This document shows positions 1 through 9,689 of a stretch of 64,000 nt of DNA, piece by piece. The stretch comes from Prevotella sp. (GTDB lineage: Bacteria > Bacteroidota > Bacteroidia > Bacteroidales > Bacteroidaceae), in contig JAFSYY010000018.1 of assembly GCA_017455845.1 (NCBI GenBank), positions 1-64,000 of the forward strand, read 5' to 3'. Position 1 is the stretch's first letter; each line of letters starts with the position of its first letter. The notes below the pieces were generated by a model. It made no database searches. It was not told where the DNA came from and worked only from the letters and a program-made list of their open reading frames with translations. Position numbers and translations under genes: made by a program.

Positions 1-45
1 CTGCTTGGAGACGCCAAATGCATGAATTAAGATGTCGGTATTCAT
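1..45 (-). CDS. N-terminal fragment of an unidentified gene
   Basis: Only the first 15 codons are inside the window; they read MNTDILIHAFGVSKQ and the rest lies beyond the left edge. The start is supported by a Bacteroidetes -7 motif 24 bases upstream (69-76). The fragment is too short for any family assignment, and no function is offered. Confidence 0.5.
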   Translation of the reverse strand, partial: MNTDILIHAFGVSKQ

Positions 46-68
46 ATCTATTGTTGTTTAGACCACCA

Positions 69-76
69 CAAAGATA
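69..76 (-). promoter_or_regulatory. -7 promoter element of the left-edge gene
   Basis: TATCTTTG on the minus strand matches the Bacteroidetes -7 consensus TAnnTTTG and lies just upstream of the ATG at 45. Confidence 0.6.
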
Positions 77-172
77 CGAATTTTCCGGCATCTTTCTATA
101 TCCTCTCAAAAATTGTCATAGATGCATTTAACGGATGAGCCGAATAAATTTTGGAATTTTAAAATCAAAACT

Positions 173-299
173 GTATTCGGGCTGAATACAAACTGTATTC
201 GGGCTGTATACAAAAAGTATTCCTGCCGAATACAAACTGTATTCGGCAGGAATACAAGTTGTATACGGCAGGAATATGAAGTGTATACAGTTTTGATAC
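173..299. repeat. 22-bp-period array of six 17-bp dyads (array 1)
   Basis: Units start at 173, 195, 217, 239, 261 and 283, an exact 22-bp period. Each is an imperfect dyad GTATWC-N5-GWATAC of 17 bp followed by a 5-bp spacer. The last unit is GTATACAGTTTTGATAC. The array ends six bases from the stop codon of the TrmH-family gene, so it lies in that gene's 3' untranslated region. Array 2 (11188-11314) has the same layout in reverse orientation. The ORF that spans the array shows only repeat-derived residues and is not considered a gene. Confidence 0.9.
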
Positions 300-304
300 T
301 TTGA

Positions 305-865
305 TTAAGGCGTTACTGCCGACGGCTCAGTAATAGTTATCCAATTATGCAAGGCAAAGTGATAGATGACGATGCCGGCGGTGACGGAGACATTCATGGA
401 GTGCTTTGTGCCATACTGCGGAATCTCCAGACAGCCATCGCTGGCGTCTATCACCTCCTGGTGCACGCCCTTCACCTCATTGCCAAGAATCACGGCATAG
501 GTCTTGCCGTCTTCTGGCAGGAAAGCAGGCAGCATCGTACTGCCCTCGGCCTGTTCAATGCTTAAAACCGTCACTCCCCTACCCTTCAACTCTTCAACGG
601 CTTCCATGGCGGTCTTGTAATACCGCCACTCCACGCTGTCTTCAGCACCAAGGGCTGTCTTATGAATCTCATGATGCGGCGGTGTGCCCGTGATGCCACA
701 CAGGCAGACAGCCTCCAGCCGGAAGGCATCGGCCGTGCGCAAGACACTGCCTACATTATGCATCGACCGTACATCGTCGAGCACCACTATCAGCGGCATC
801 TTCTCGGCATCGCGAAACTCATCGACCGACAGCCGTTTCATCTCTATAGTACGCAGTTTCCTCAT
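305..865 (-). CDS. TrmH/SpoU-family RNA 2'-O-methyltransferase
   Basis: This 186-residue protein should transfer a methyl group from S-adenosylmethionine to a ribose 2'-OH of tRNA or rRNA in the cytoplasm. All three SPOUT/TrmH motifs are visible: NVGSVLRTAD (about 37-46), ILGNEVKGV (126-134) and IPQYGTKHSMNVSVTAG (148-164), which form the knotted cofactor site. There is no extra N-terminal RNA-binding domain, so it is a minimal SpoU-like enzyme. The start at 865 was chosen because MRKL is typical of the family and a -7 element lies at 888-895. The exact RNA target cannot be told from sequence. Its 3' end abuts a 22-bp repeat array. Confidence 0.88.
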   Translation of the reverse strand: MRKLRTIEMKRLSVDEFRDAEKMPLIVVLDDVRSMHNVGSVLRTADAFRLEAVCLCGITGTPPHHEIHKTALGAEDSVEWRYYKTAMEAVEELKGRGVTVLSIEQAEGSTMLPAFLPEDGKTYAVILGNEVKGVHQEVIDASDGCLEIPQYGTKHSMNVSVTAGIVIYHFALHNWITITEPSAVTP

Positions 866-887
866 TCGCTTTTTATATTTGTGGAGC

Positions 888-895
888 CAAAGTTA
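888..895 (-). promoter_or_regulatory. -7 promoter element of the TrmH-family gene
   Basis: TAACTTTG on the minus strand, 22 bases upstream of the start codon at 865; fits TAnnTTTG. Confidence 0.65.
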
Positions 896-969
896 CAGGA
901 AAAAAAGGAAATAACAAAGAAAAGATGGCTTTTATTGCGTAAAATATTGGTCTTGCCAACTTTTTTATG

Positions 970-977
970 TAATTTTG
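970..977 (+). promoter_or_regulatory. -7 promoter element of comEC
   Basis: TAATTTTG fits TAnnTTTG and lies 39 bases upstream of the ATG at 1017. An in-frame ATG at 984 is closed by TAG at 1011, which supports 1017 as the start. Confidence 0.6.
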
Positions 978-1016
978 TAGGCGATGGAACGCCATATATG
1001 TTTATTTCTGTAGGCA

Positions 1017-2579
1017 ATGAAACAGCACTATGCCTCAACGACACCCTTGCTGATTCCCGCCGTATGCCTTGCCCTTGGCATCCTGGCGGCCCCGTTGGTC
1101 AATGCCAGCAGGTGGTTGCCTGTGCTCTTCATGGGCAGCATCGGTCTGACATGGCTCTTGTACCGCTGGCCAAGGGTTCAGTCGGCAGGTGTGTATCTGT
1201 GTTTTGTCCTCTTAGGCATGCTGACGGGCCAGGGCAGCAAGCAGAAGCCTTTGGACGACGGGGCTGTGGAGGCCGTGGTGTTCTCCACGCCTGCCGAGAA
1301 GCCGAAGACGATGGCTGTAGACCTGCTGCTGCCTGATGACGGCCGGCAGGTGCGCTGCTATCTATGGAAGGATGAGCGCAGCAGGGCGTTGCGTCTGGGG
1401 CAGGGCGTGGTGGTAAGGGGTGTTTCCAAGGGGTTTGTGCGCAGCAGCGACTGGCAGGCAGGGGGCTGCGGCTATCGGCAGATGTCTCGTATGCAGCGGG
1501 TGCGGTTACGCTTTCTGATGCTCCGCCAGCGGTTGCTGGCACGCTATAATCCGACGGGAAAACCGTCGGACACGAACAAGCCGGCGGACACGGACGGCAC
1601 GGTGGGGAAGGCGGCGGACACGGACGGCACGGCGGGGAAGGCGGCGGACACGGACGGCACGGTGGGGAAGGCGGCGGACACGGACGGCACGGCGGGGAAG
1701 GCGGCGGACACGGACGGCACGGCGGGGAAGGCGGCGGACACGAACGGCACGGCCTACGCTGTGCTGGCGGCTATGACGCTGGGCGACAAGTCGGCGCTGA
1801 CGAAGGAGTTGCGCGAGACATACGCGGTGACGGGCGCCTCGCACATCCTTGCTCTCAGCGGCCTGCATCTGGGCATCATCTACCTGCTGTTGTCACGCCT
1901 CACACTGCAGCGGCGGCGCTACTGGCTGTCGCAGGTGGTGGTTATTGTGAGCATCTGGGCATTCGTATTCCTCACGGGGTTGTCGACCAGCATCATCCGT
2001 TCGGCCACGATGATCAGCATCTATGCGCTCTTCTCCGTGGCAGGCCGCCACCGGTCGCCCGTCAACCTGCTTTGCTTCACGGCCATCCTCATGCTGCTGG
2101 TCAGTCCGTCGGCCCTCTACGACATCGGCTTCCAACTGTCGTTCTCGGCCGTGCTGTCCATCCTGCTGCTGATGCCGCTGTTTGAGAGCCTGCTCCCCGA
2201 AGGTTTTCTCGTCAGTCATCCGTGGCTACGCTATATATATAATATGGTGGGCGTATCGTTGGCTGCCCAGATAGGCGTGGCACCGCTCATAGCCTATCAC
2301 TTCGGACGTTTCTCCACCTATTTCCTCCTCACCAACTTCATTGTCATCCCTGCGGCCACCATCATCCTCTATGGTGCCCTGCTTGTCTTGCTGTTCCCGC
2401 CATTATCCAGCATGCTGCTCTGGATGGTGGATATGCTAAACAAGGCACTTGGGATGGTGTCCCAAATGCCTTGTGCCAGCATCGACGGCTTGCATCCGTC
2501 GGTTGTTCAGGTATTATGTATCTATGTCTTTTCCCTCTGCCTCTATCTGATGGCCAGGAAATTCATAATTCATAATTAA
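1017..2579 (+). CDS. comEC: ComEC/Rec2-family membrane protein
   Basis: A 520-residue polytopic inner-membrane protein of the ComEC/Rec2 family, which forms the channel for single-stranded DNA uptake in transformable bacteria. Hydrophobic segments open the protein (about 10-30 and 50-65), followed by a soluble loop and the competence domain with the ALSGLHLGIIY motif at about 279. There is no C-terminal metallo-beta-lactamase domain, so it is shorter than the full ComEC of Firmicutes; short forms are common in Bacteroidota. Residues about 178-246 are repeat-derived: a 27-bp palindrome element and then five copies of a 30-bp unit encoding a GKAADTDGT-type decapeptide. The insert lies just before the competence domain and keeps frame. 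Whether this organism is naturally competent is unknown. Confidence 0.85.
   Translation: MKQHYASTTPLLIPAVCLALGILAAPLVNASRWLPVLFMGSIGLTWLLYRWPRVQSAGVYLCFVLLGMLTGQGSKQKPLDDGAVEAVVFSTPAEKPKTMAVDLLLPDDGRQVRCYLWKDERSRALRLGQGVVVRGVSKGFVRSSDWQAGGCGYRQMSRMQRVRLRFLMLRQRLLARYNPTGKPSDTNKPADTDGTVGKAADTDGTAGKAADTDGTVGKAADTDGTAGKAADTDGTAGKAADTNGTAYAVLAAMTLGDKSALTKELRETYAVTGASHILALSGLHLGIIYLLLSRLTLQRRRYWLSQVVVIVSIWAFVFLTGLSTSIIRSATMISIYALFSVAGRHRSPVNLLCFTAILMLLVSPSALYDIGFQLSFSAVLSILLLMPLFESLLPEGFLVSHPWLRYIYNMVGVSLAAQIGVAPLIAYHFGRFSTYFLLTNFIVIPAATIILYGALLVLLFPPLSSMLLWMVDMLNKALGMVSQMPCASIDGLHPSVVQVLCIYVFSLCLYLMARKFIIHN
1551..1754. repeat. 27-bp palindrome element and 30-bp tandem repeats inside comEC
   Basis: The palindrome CCGACGGGAAAACCGTCGG (1551-1569) is followed by the tail ACACGAAC. 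It is followed by five near-identical 30-bp units (about 1591-1740) built on GCGGACACGGAC, which resemble the right half and tail of the palindrome element. The period is divisible by three and the frame of comEC stays open. Confidence 0.9.
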
Positions 2580-2596
2580 TTCAAGTTTCGCATTCG

Positions 2597-2665
2597 CTCA
2601 ACTTTAGTAGTTAAAAGGAGTTAGAAGGAGTTATCGGCCTTCGGCCTTAGGAGTTAGAAGTCGAT
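2597..2665 (+). repeat. Dispersed repeat with GGAGTTA units and a GC hairpin (copy 1)
   Basis: Tandem AAAAGGAGTT/AGAAGGAGTT units are followed by a small hairpin (CGGCC-TT-CGGCC) and the tail AGGAGTTAGAAGTCGAT. A second copy with the same order of parts lies reversed at 53508-53580 between pta and ackA. Here it occupies the gap between comEC and glnN. Confidence 0.85.
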
Positions 2666-2792
2666 GCAAGTAAAAGTTTGATTCTGTTCATTAGTATGGA
2701 AAATATTTTTATTTTGTTGGCAAGGATACGAAAAAAGAAGAAAAAACAAAAGGAAAACTTATATTTCTTTTCATTTTTTTACTAAATTGTTG

Positions 2793-2800
2793 TATCTTTG
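2793..2800 (+). promoter_or_regulatory. -7 promoter element of glnN
   Basis: TATCTTTG fits TAnnTTTG. It lies 55 bases upstream of the ATG at 2856, leaving an AT-rich leader. Confidence 0.65.
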
Positions 2801-2855
2801 CAGGCGATTTATATAATCAGGTAGGATTAAGCATAAAGCATAAACAATAAAAAAA

Positions 2856-5147
<2,292 letters not shown>

Positions 5148-5155
5148 AAACCTTT

Positions 5156-7000
5156 ATGAAGAGAATGACATTCAGACTTTTCCTGTCGCTCCTGCTACTG
5201 GTAGCAGGTATGACACGTGCGGGGGCTGAGGAGCAACTTCCCCCGAAACTTCAAAAACTGACTGACGAGGCTTACCACTATTACAGTTCGCGTGAGACAG
5301 AGAAGTTTTTCGAGGCCGCTAACCGGATTAAGAACGCTACTGAGTTTTCCGACTATCAGGAGACCTACTACCGTGTCTGCTGTTATGAGGCCATCTATAC
5401 GTTCGAGTACGTCAACCGCAATCAGGGCGTGGCACTGGCCCATACCATTTTCCATCATGCCAAGTCGAATGACAGCAACATCGGCATGTATTTCGCCATG
5501 TTTACACTAGGCTCCATCCGTGAGACATCGGGCAACAACGACATGGCCGAGAAGAGTTTCCGTCAGGCTCTGGAACTGAAGGAGAAATACCTGCCTGACA
5601 TGAGTGCCGCACCCTGCTACCTAGGACTCTGCGAGATTGCCCTCCGCAAGAAAGACTATGACGAGGTGCAGGTGAACGCCCGTAAGACGCTCAACGAGCC
5701 GAAGGCTATCCCCATGAATCTTATCACGGCCTGGAGTTATAAATGCCTGGTGCGCTTCCATCAAGGCGACAGTCTCGGTTTCGAGGAGGCCTACAAGGAG
5801 CGCGAACAACTGATGCAGAAGTACGGCGGGCAGGGCGGTTTGTTTGGCGAACTGATCAATGTCTATCAGGCCAAGAACCGCAAGCAGTGGCAGTTGGCCC
5901 TGCAGCGCACCGACAAGTTGATACACCAGCAGAACAAATGCGAGCAGAAAGCCGACATCTATGAGCATATAGGCGACCTCAGCCAGGCCCTCTACTGGCA
6001 GAAGCGCTCGAAAGAGGTCGCCGATTCCGTCCAGTCATCGGAGTCGCGTTCACAGATGAACGAGTTTGACACGGAACTTTCTATCACCTACGCCGAGAAC
6101 GAGACGAAAGAGCAGCAGTTGGCCAACGAACGGCTGATGCTGACCTCCGGTGGCACCATCGCTGCCATCGTCATCGCTTTCCTGTCGTTCATCGTCTACC
6201 GCCGCAACAAGCACATGAAACATCTGGAAAGCGTCAACCATGAGTTGCAGAAAGCCTACGATCAGTTGGAGGATACCACTGCTGCAAAAGAGCGTATCGA
6301 GAGTGAACTGCGCATTGCCCGTGACATTCAGAAGCGCATGCTGCCCCATGTGTTCCCCCGTCGCAACGATGTCGATATCTATGCCATGATGACCCCCGCC
6401 AAGGAAGTAGGCGGCGACCTGTATGCCTATGCCCTGCTCGACGACCTTCTCTATTTCTGCGTGGGCGATGTCAGTGGCAAGGGAGTGCCTGCTGCGCTCT
6501 TCATGGCCGAGGTGACGCGAATGTTCCGTACGCTGGTTGACAGCCATCCTACACCCGAAGCCATTGCCACGCGTCTGAACCATGCACTGGTGGAAGACAA
6601 CGAACAAGGTATGTTCGTCACCATGTTCATCGGACTTATAGACCTCAAGACCGGCCACATGGAGTACTGCAACGCCGGCCATAACCCACCCTTGCTCAAC
6701 GGCGAATACATGCAGATGGAATCAAACGCCCCCATCGGTCTCTGGCCAGAACTGGACTTTGCTGGTGAAGCAGTGGACGACATGCACGGCAAGACCCTCT
6801 TTGTCTATACCGACGGCATCAACGAGGCAGAGAACATCCATCATGAGCAGTTTGGCAATGACCGTCTGCAGGCTCTGCTGCGCAAGAACTGGGGCGATGC
6901 CCGCCAGACCTCAGAGACCATTCACAAGGCCGTTGAGGAGTTCGTTGGCGATGCCGAGCCCAGCGACGACCTCACCAAGATGTGTATCATCATGAAATGA
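5156..7000 (+). CDS. Membrane-anchored TPR and SpoIIE/RsbU-type PP2C phosphatase
   Basis: A 614-residue signalling protein. A signal peptide (1-24, ending AGA) leads into a periplasmic helical TPR-like region (about 30-300). A single membrane segment follows (about 332-349), then a charged coiled coil (350-400) and a cytoplasmic PP2C domain of the SpoIIE/RsbU type (405-613). Metal-binding motifs are GGDLYAY (419), GDVSGKGVPAALF (437), YTDGINEA (551) and SDDLT (603). Such phosphatases act on anti-sigma-factor antagonists in other phyla; the partner here is unknown and no anti-sigma gene is adjacent. The name does not imply sporulation. It follows glnN by eight bases. Confidence 0.88.
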   Translation: MKRMTFRLFLSLLLLVAGMTRAGAEEQLPPKLQKLTDEAYHYYSSRETEKFFEAANRIKNATEFSDYQETYYRVCCYEAIYTFEYVNRNQGVALAHTIFHHAKSNDSNIGMYFAMFTLGSIRETSGNNDMAEKSFRQALELKEKYLPDMSAAPCYLGLCEIALRKKDYDEVQVNARKTLNEPKAIPMNLITAWSYKCLVRFHQGDSLGFEEAYKEREQLMQKYGGQGGLFGELINVYQAKNRKQWQLALQRTDKLIHQQNKCEQKADIYEHIGDLSQALYWQKRSKEVADSVQSSESRSQMNEFDTELSITYAENETKEQQLANERLMLTSGGTIAAIVIAFLSFIVYRRNKHMKHLESVNHELQKAYDQLEDTTAAKERIESELRIARDIQKRMLPHVFPRRNDVDIYAMMTPAKEVGGDLYAYALLDDLLYFCVGDVSGKGVPAALFMAEVTRMFRTLVDSHPTPEAIATRLNHALVEDNEQGMFVTMFIGLIDLKTGHMEYCNAGHNPPLLNGEYMQMESNAPIGLWPELDFAGEAVDDMHGKTLFVYTDGINEAENIHHEQFGNDRLQALLRKNWGDARQTSETIHKAVEEFVGDAEPSDDLTKMCIIMK

Positions 7001-7014
7001 AAAAACACCTGGCC

Positions 7015-8448
7015 CTACATAATCTTCAGCCAGCGGAGAATGTCGTTGAGGTTGGCCACGACCATGAGTAGTATCAGGATGCCAAAGCCCACGTATTCGG
7101 CCTTGATCATGAATTTCTCCGACGGCTTGCGACGTGTAATCATCTCATAGACAAGGAACAGCACATGACCGCCGTCAAGGGCGGGGATGGGCAGGATGTT
7201 CATGAAAGCGAGGATGATGCTCAGGAAAGCCGTCATGAGCCAGAACTGATGCCAGTCCCATGCAGCGGGGAAGAGGCTGCCAATGGCTCCGAAGCCGCCC
7301 AACTGCTTCACACCATCGCTGGAGAAGAGATACTTCAGGTCGCTGACATAACTGCTCAGCGTGTTCCAGCCGTATTTCACACCGGCGGGGAAACTGGCCA
7401 GGAAGCCATACTCTACGGTCACAGGCTCATAGACCTGCACGGGCATAAAGCCCAGTTTCAGGTCTTTGGTCAGGGTGGTGGTGACGGTATCTAGCGTCTC
7501 GCCACGCTGATAGACCAGCGTCAGTTGGCGTGCCTGCAGGCTGTCGGCCTCGGTCTTGGCCGCTGCGAGCACATCGTTGAGGCGCGACAGTTCGTCGGTA
7601 AAGCCGTAGAACGACTTCACCTCTTTATTGTTGGCTGCCAGGATCTTGTCGCCTTTCATCAAGCCGATGGTTTCGGCAGGTGTGCCAGGCATCACACTGT
7701 CAACCTCGGCAGGAATCAGCGGACGGGCAAAGATGGGCACCGTCTGCGCCATGTCGATGAGGCTCAGGTCCCCACTCATGTTGATGGTCACAGGCTGACC
7801 CTGACGCAGCACGTTGACCTGCTTGGCGTTGCAGATCATGCGGAACATGTCGCCGTCGGCCTTCTTGAAAGCCTTCTGGTCGGTGGAGATCAGGATGTCG
7901 CCGTCCTGGAAGCCCAGGGCCTTGGCCTGCTCGTTGAACTCCATGCCCTTTGTCATGCCCGACAGCGGCACGTAGGTCTCACCCCAGTAGAAGAGTACCA
8001 TGGAATAGATGAACAGCGCCAGCAGGAAGTTCACCAGCACACCGCCTACCATGATAAGCAGGCGCTGCCACGTAGGCTTGGCACGAAACTCCCACGGCTT
8101 CACCACTTCCGAGAGTTTCTGGTTGGTCTCGTCAATCATACCGTCGATGGCACAGTAGCCGCCCAGCGGCAACCATCCCAGTCCGTACTCCGTGCCCACA
8201 TATTCTTTCTTCTCCTTGCCGTCCTCGTCCTTCTTCATGGGCACCACGGTGGGGCTCAGCCTCAGCAGTCGGCGCACCCAAGTGTCGTAGGTGCTGGCAA
8301 TGTGGAACTTCGGGTTGAAGAACAGGTAGAATCTGGACACGCGGACCTTGAATAGTTTGGCAAACGTGAAATGTCCCAGTTCATGAAGCAGCACCAGCAG
8401 GCTGATGGCCAGCAGGAACTGCAATGCTTTTATCAGAAATACTTCCAT
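7015..8448 (-). CDS. rseP: Site-2 intramembrane zinc protease
   Basis: A 477-residue protease that cleaves membrane-spanning substrates such as anti-sigma factors. The zinc motif HELGH is at 22-26 in the first membrane helix. A PDZ-like segment includes MPGTPAETIGLMKGD, and the C-terminal LDGGH motif supplies the third metal ligand in the last helices. It lies 18 bases downstream of dxr in the same direction, an rseP-dxr pairing common in bacteria. It converges with the phosphatase gene, with 14 bases between the stops. Confidence 0.93.
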   Translation of the reverse strand: MEVFLIKALQFLLAISLLVLLHELGHFTFAKLFKVRVSRFYLFFNPKFHIASTYDTWVRRLLRLSPTVVPMKKDEDGKEKKEYVGTEYGLGWLPLGGYCAIDGMIDETNQKLSEVVKPWEFRAKPTWQRLLIMVGGVLVNFLLALFIYSMVLFYWGETYVPLSGMTKGMEFNEQAKALGFQDGDILISTDQKAFKKADGDMFRMICNAKQVNVLRQGQPVTINMSGDLSLIDMAQTVPIFARPLIPAEVDSVMPGTPAETIGLMKGDKILAANNKEVKSFYGFTDELSRLNDVLAAAKTEADSLQARQLTLVYQRGETLDTVTTTLTKDLKLGFMPVQVYEPVTVEYGFLASFPAGVKYGWNTLSSYVSDLKYLFSSDGVKQLGGFGAIGSLFPAAWDWHQFWLMTAFLSIILAFMNILPIPALDGGHVLFLVYEMITRRKPSEKFMIKAEYVGFGILILLMVVANLNDILRWLKIM

Positions 8449-8489
8449 AATTCTAATTCGTAACTCTTAATTCTTAATTCTTAATTGCG
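8449..8489. repeat. AATTCTT heptamer tract between dxr and rseP
   Basis: Units AACTCTT, AATTCTT, AATTCTT and AATTGCG run through the junction and supply the last codons of dxr (QLRIKN). Confidence 0.8.
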
Positions 8490-9630
8490 AAGCGGCTATG
8501 CGCCGTGCCTCGGCATCGCTCTGAAGATAGTCTTCGTAGGTGGGCGACTTGATGAACGTGGCACGCTGCATGGTCTCGGCAATGATGTCGCCCATCTGCA
8601 GGAAGCCGCAGCGGTCTTCGAGGAAGGCACGGTTGACCACCTCGTTGGCCGCATTGACGATGCAGGGCATGTTACCGCCTTGATGCAGGGCCTCGTAGGC
8701 CATGGCCAGGCAGCGGAACTTCTTCAGGTCGGGCTCGAAGAACTCCAGGTCGTGGGCCTTGAACAGGTCGAGACGCTCGCCGCTGAGGGGCAGCCGGCGG
8801 GGGAAGGAGAAGGCATACTGGATGGGCAGACGCATGTCGGGTACGCCCAGTTGGGCCTTCACGCTGCCGTCCATGAACTGCACGGCGCTGTGTACGATGC
8901 TCTGCGGATGTACCAGCACCTGAATCTGACTGGCCTCCACGCCGAAGAGCCATTTAGCCTCGATAACCTCGAAGCCTTTGTTCATCATCGAAGCCGAGTC
9001 GATGGTAATCTTAGCACCCATGTCCCATGTGGGGTGGCGCAGGGCATCGGCCTTGGTCACGTGGGCTATCTCCTCCATCGTCTTTGTGCGGAACGGGCCG
9101 CCGCTGGCCGTGAGCAGGATCTTGTCGATGGGGTTTTCATCTTCGCCCACCAGACTCTGGAAGATGGCCGAGTGCTCGCTGTCCACGGGCAGGATGGCCG
9201 CCTTGTTCTCCAGTGCCAGCCTGCATATCAGTTCGCCGGCCACGACGAGCGTCTCCTTATTGGCCAGGCAGATGGTCTTATGGGCCTTGATGGCATGGAT
9301 GGTGGGCGAGAGGCCGGCGAAGCCTACCATGGCGGTGAGCACCATGTCGATGGGTCCGGCCTCCACGATCTCGTCCAGTGCGCGTGCGCCGGCATATACC
9401 TTCACGTCGGGAATGTAGCTCATCATCTGCTTCAGTTCGTCGTAGCGGGTCTCGTTGGCAATGACGATGGCGGCAGGCTTGAACTTATGAGCCTGCTCTG
9501 CCAGCAGTTCCACCTTATTGTTGGCCGTGAGACAGTACACCTCATAGAGGTCGCTGTGTTCTTCTATCACCTCAAGGGCTTGTGTGCCTATGCTTCCCGT
9601 TGAGCCGAGAATGGCTATTTGTCTTTTCAC
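8467..9630 (-). CDS. dxr: 1-deoxy-D-xylulose 5-phosphate reductoisomerase
   Basis: This 387-residue enzyme catalyses the NADPH-dependent second step of the MEP isoprenoid pathway, giving 2-C-methylerythritol 4-phosphate. Visible signatures are the nucleotide-binding ILGSTGSIGTQ at the N-terminus, LPVDSEHSAIFQ, TASGGPFR and MMNKGFEVIEAKWLF, covering the metal and substrate sites. The start is a GTG at 9630; it was chosen because it places the Rossmann motif five residues in, as in orthologues. The last codons come from a heptamer tract. The upstream gap is filled with eight heptamers. Confidence 0.95.
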   Translation of the reverse strand: MKRQIAILGSTGSIGTQALEVIEEHSDLYEVYCLTANNKVELLAEQAHKFKPAAIVIANETRYDELKQMMSYIPDVKVYAGARALDEIVEAGPIDMVLTAMVGFAGLSPTIHAIKAHKTICLANKETLVVAGELICRLALENKAAILPVDSEHSAIFQSLVGEDENPIDKILLTASGGPFRTKTMEEIAHVTKADALRHPTWDMGAKITIDSASMMNKGFEVIEAKWLFGVEASQIQVLVHPQSIVHSAVQFMDGSVKAQLGVPDMRLPIQYAFSFPRRLPLSGERLDLFKAHDLEFFEPDLKKFRCLAMAYEALHQGGNMPCIVNAANEVVNRAFLEDRCGFLQMGDIIAETMQRATFIKSPTYEDYLQSDAEARRIAASQLRIKN

Positions 9631-9686
9631 AATTCTTAATTCTTAACTCTTAACTCTCAACTCTTAACTCTCAACTCTCAACTCTT
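9631..9686. repeat. Eight tandem heptamers between the PEP mutase gene and dxr
   Basis: AATTCTT x2, AACTCTT, AACTCTC, AACTCTT, AACTCTC x2 and AACTCTT run without interruption. They begin at the base next to the dxr start codon and end four bases before the stop codon of the PEP mutase gene. Confidence 0.93.
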
Positions 9687-9689
9687 CAC

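Noticed and set aside
173..299. CRISPR array
   Set aside because: Spacers are 5 bp, the units are diverged palindromes, and no cas genes are present in the window.
122..304. Open reading frame across array 1
   Set aside because: Its residues are mostly the translated 22-bp dyads, there is no promoter or ribosome-binding site, and a similar frame across array 2 exists only for the same reason.
1506..1868. Arg-rich frame opposite comEC
   Set aside because: It is produced by the 30-bp tandem repeat read on the other strand.
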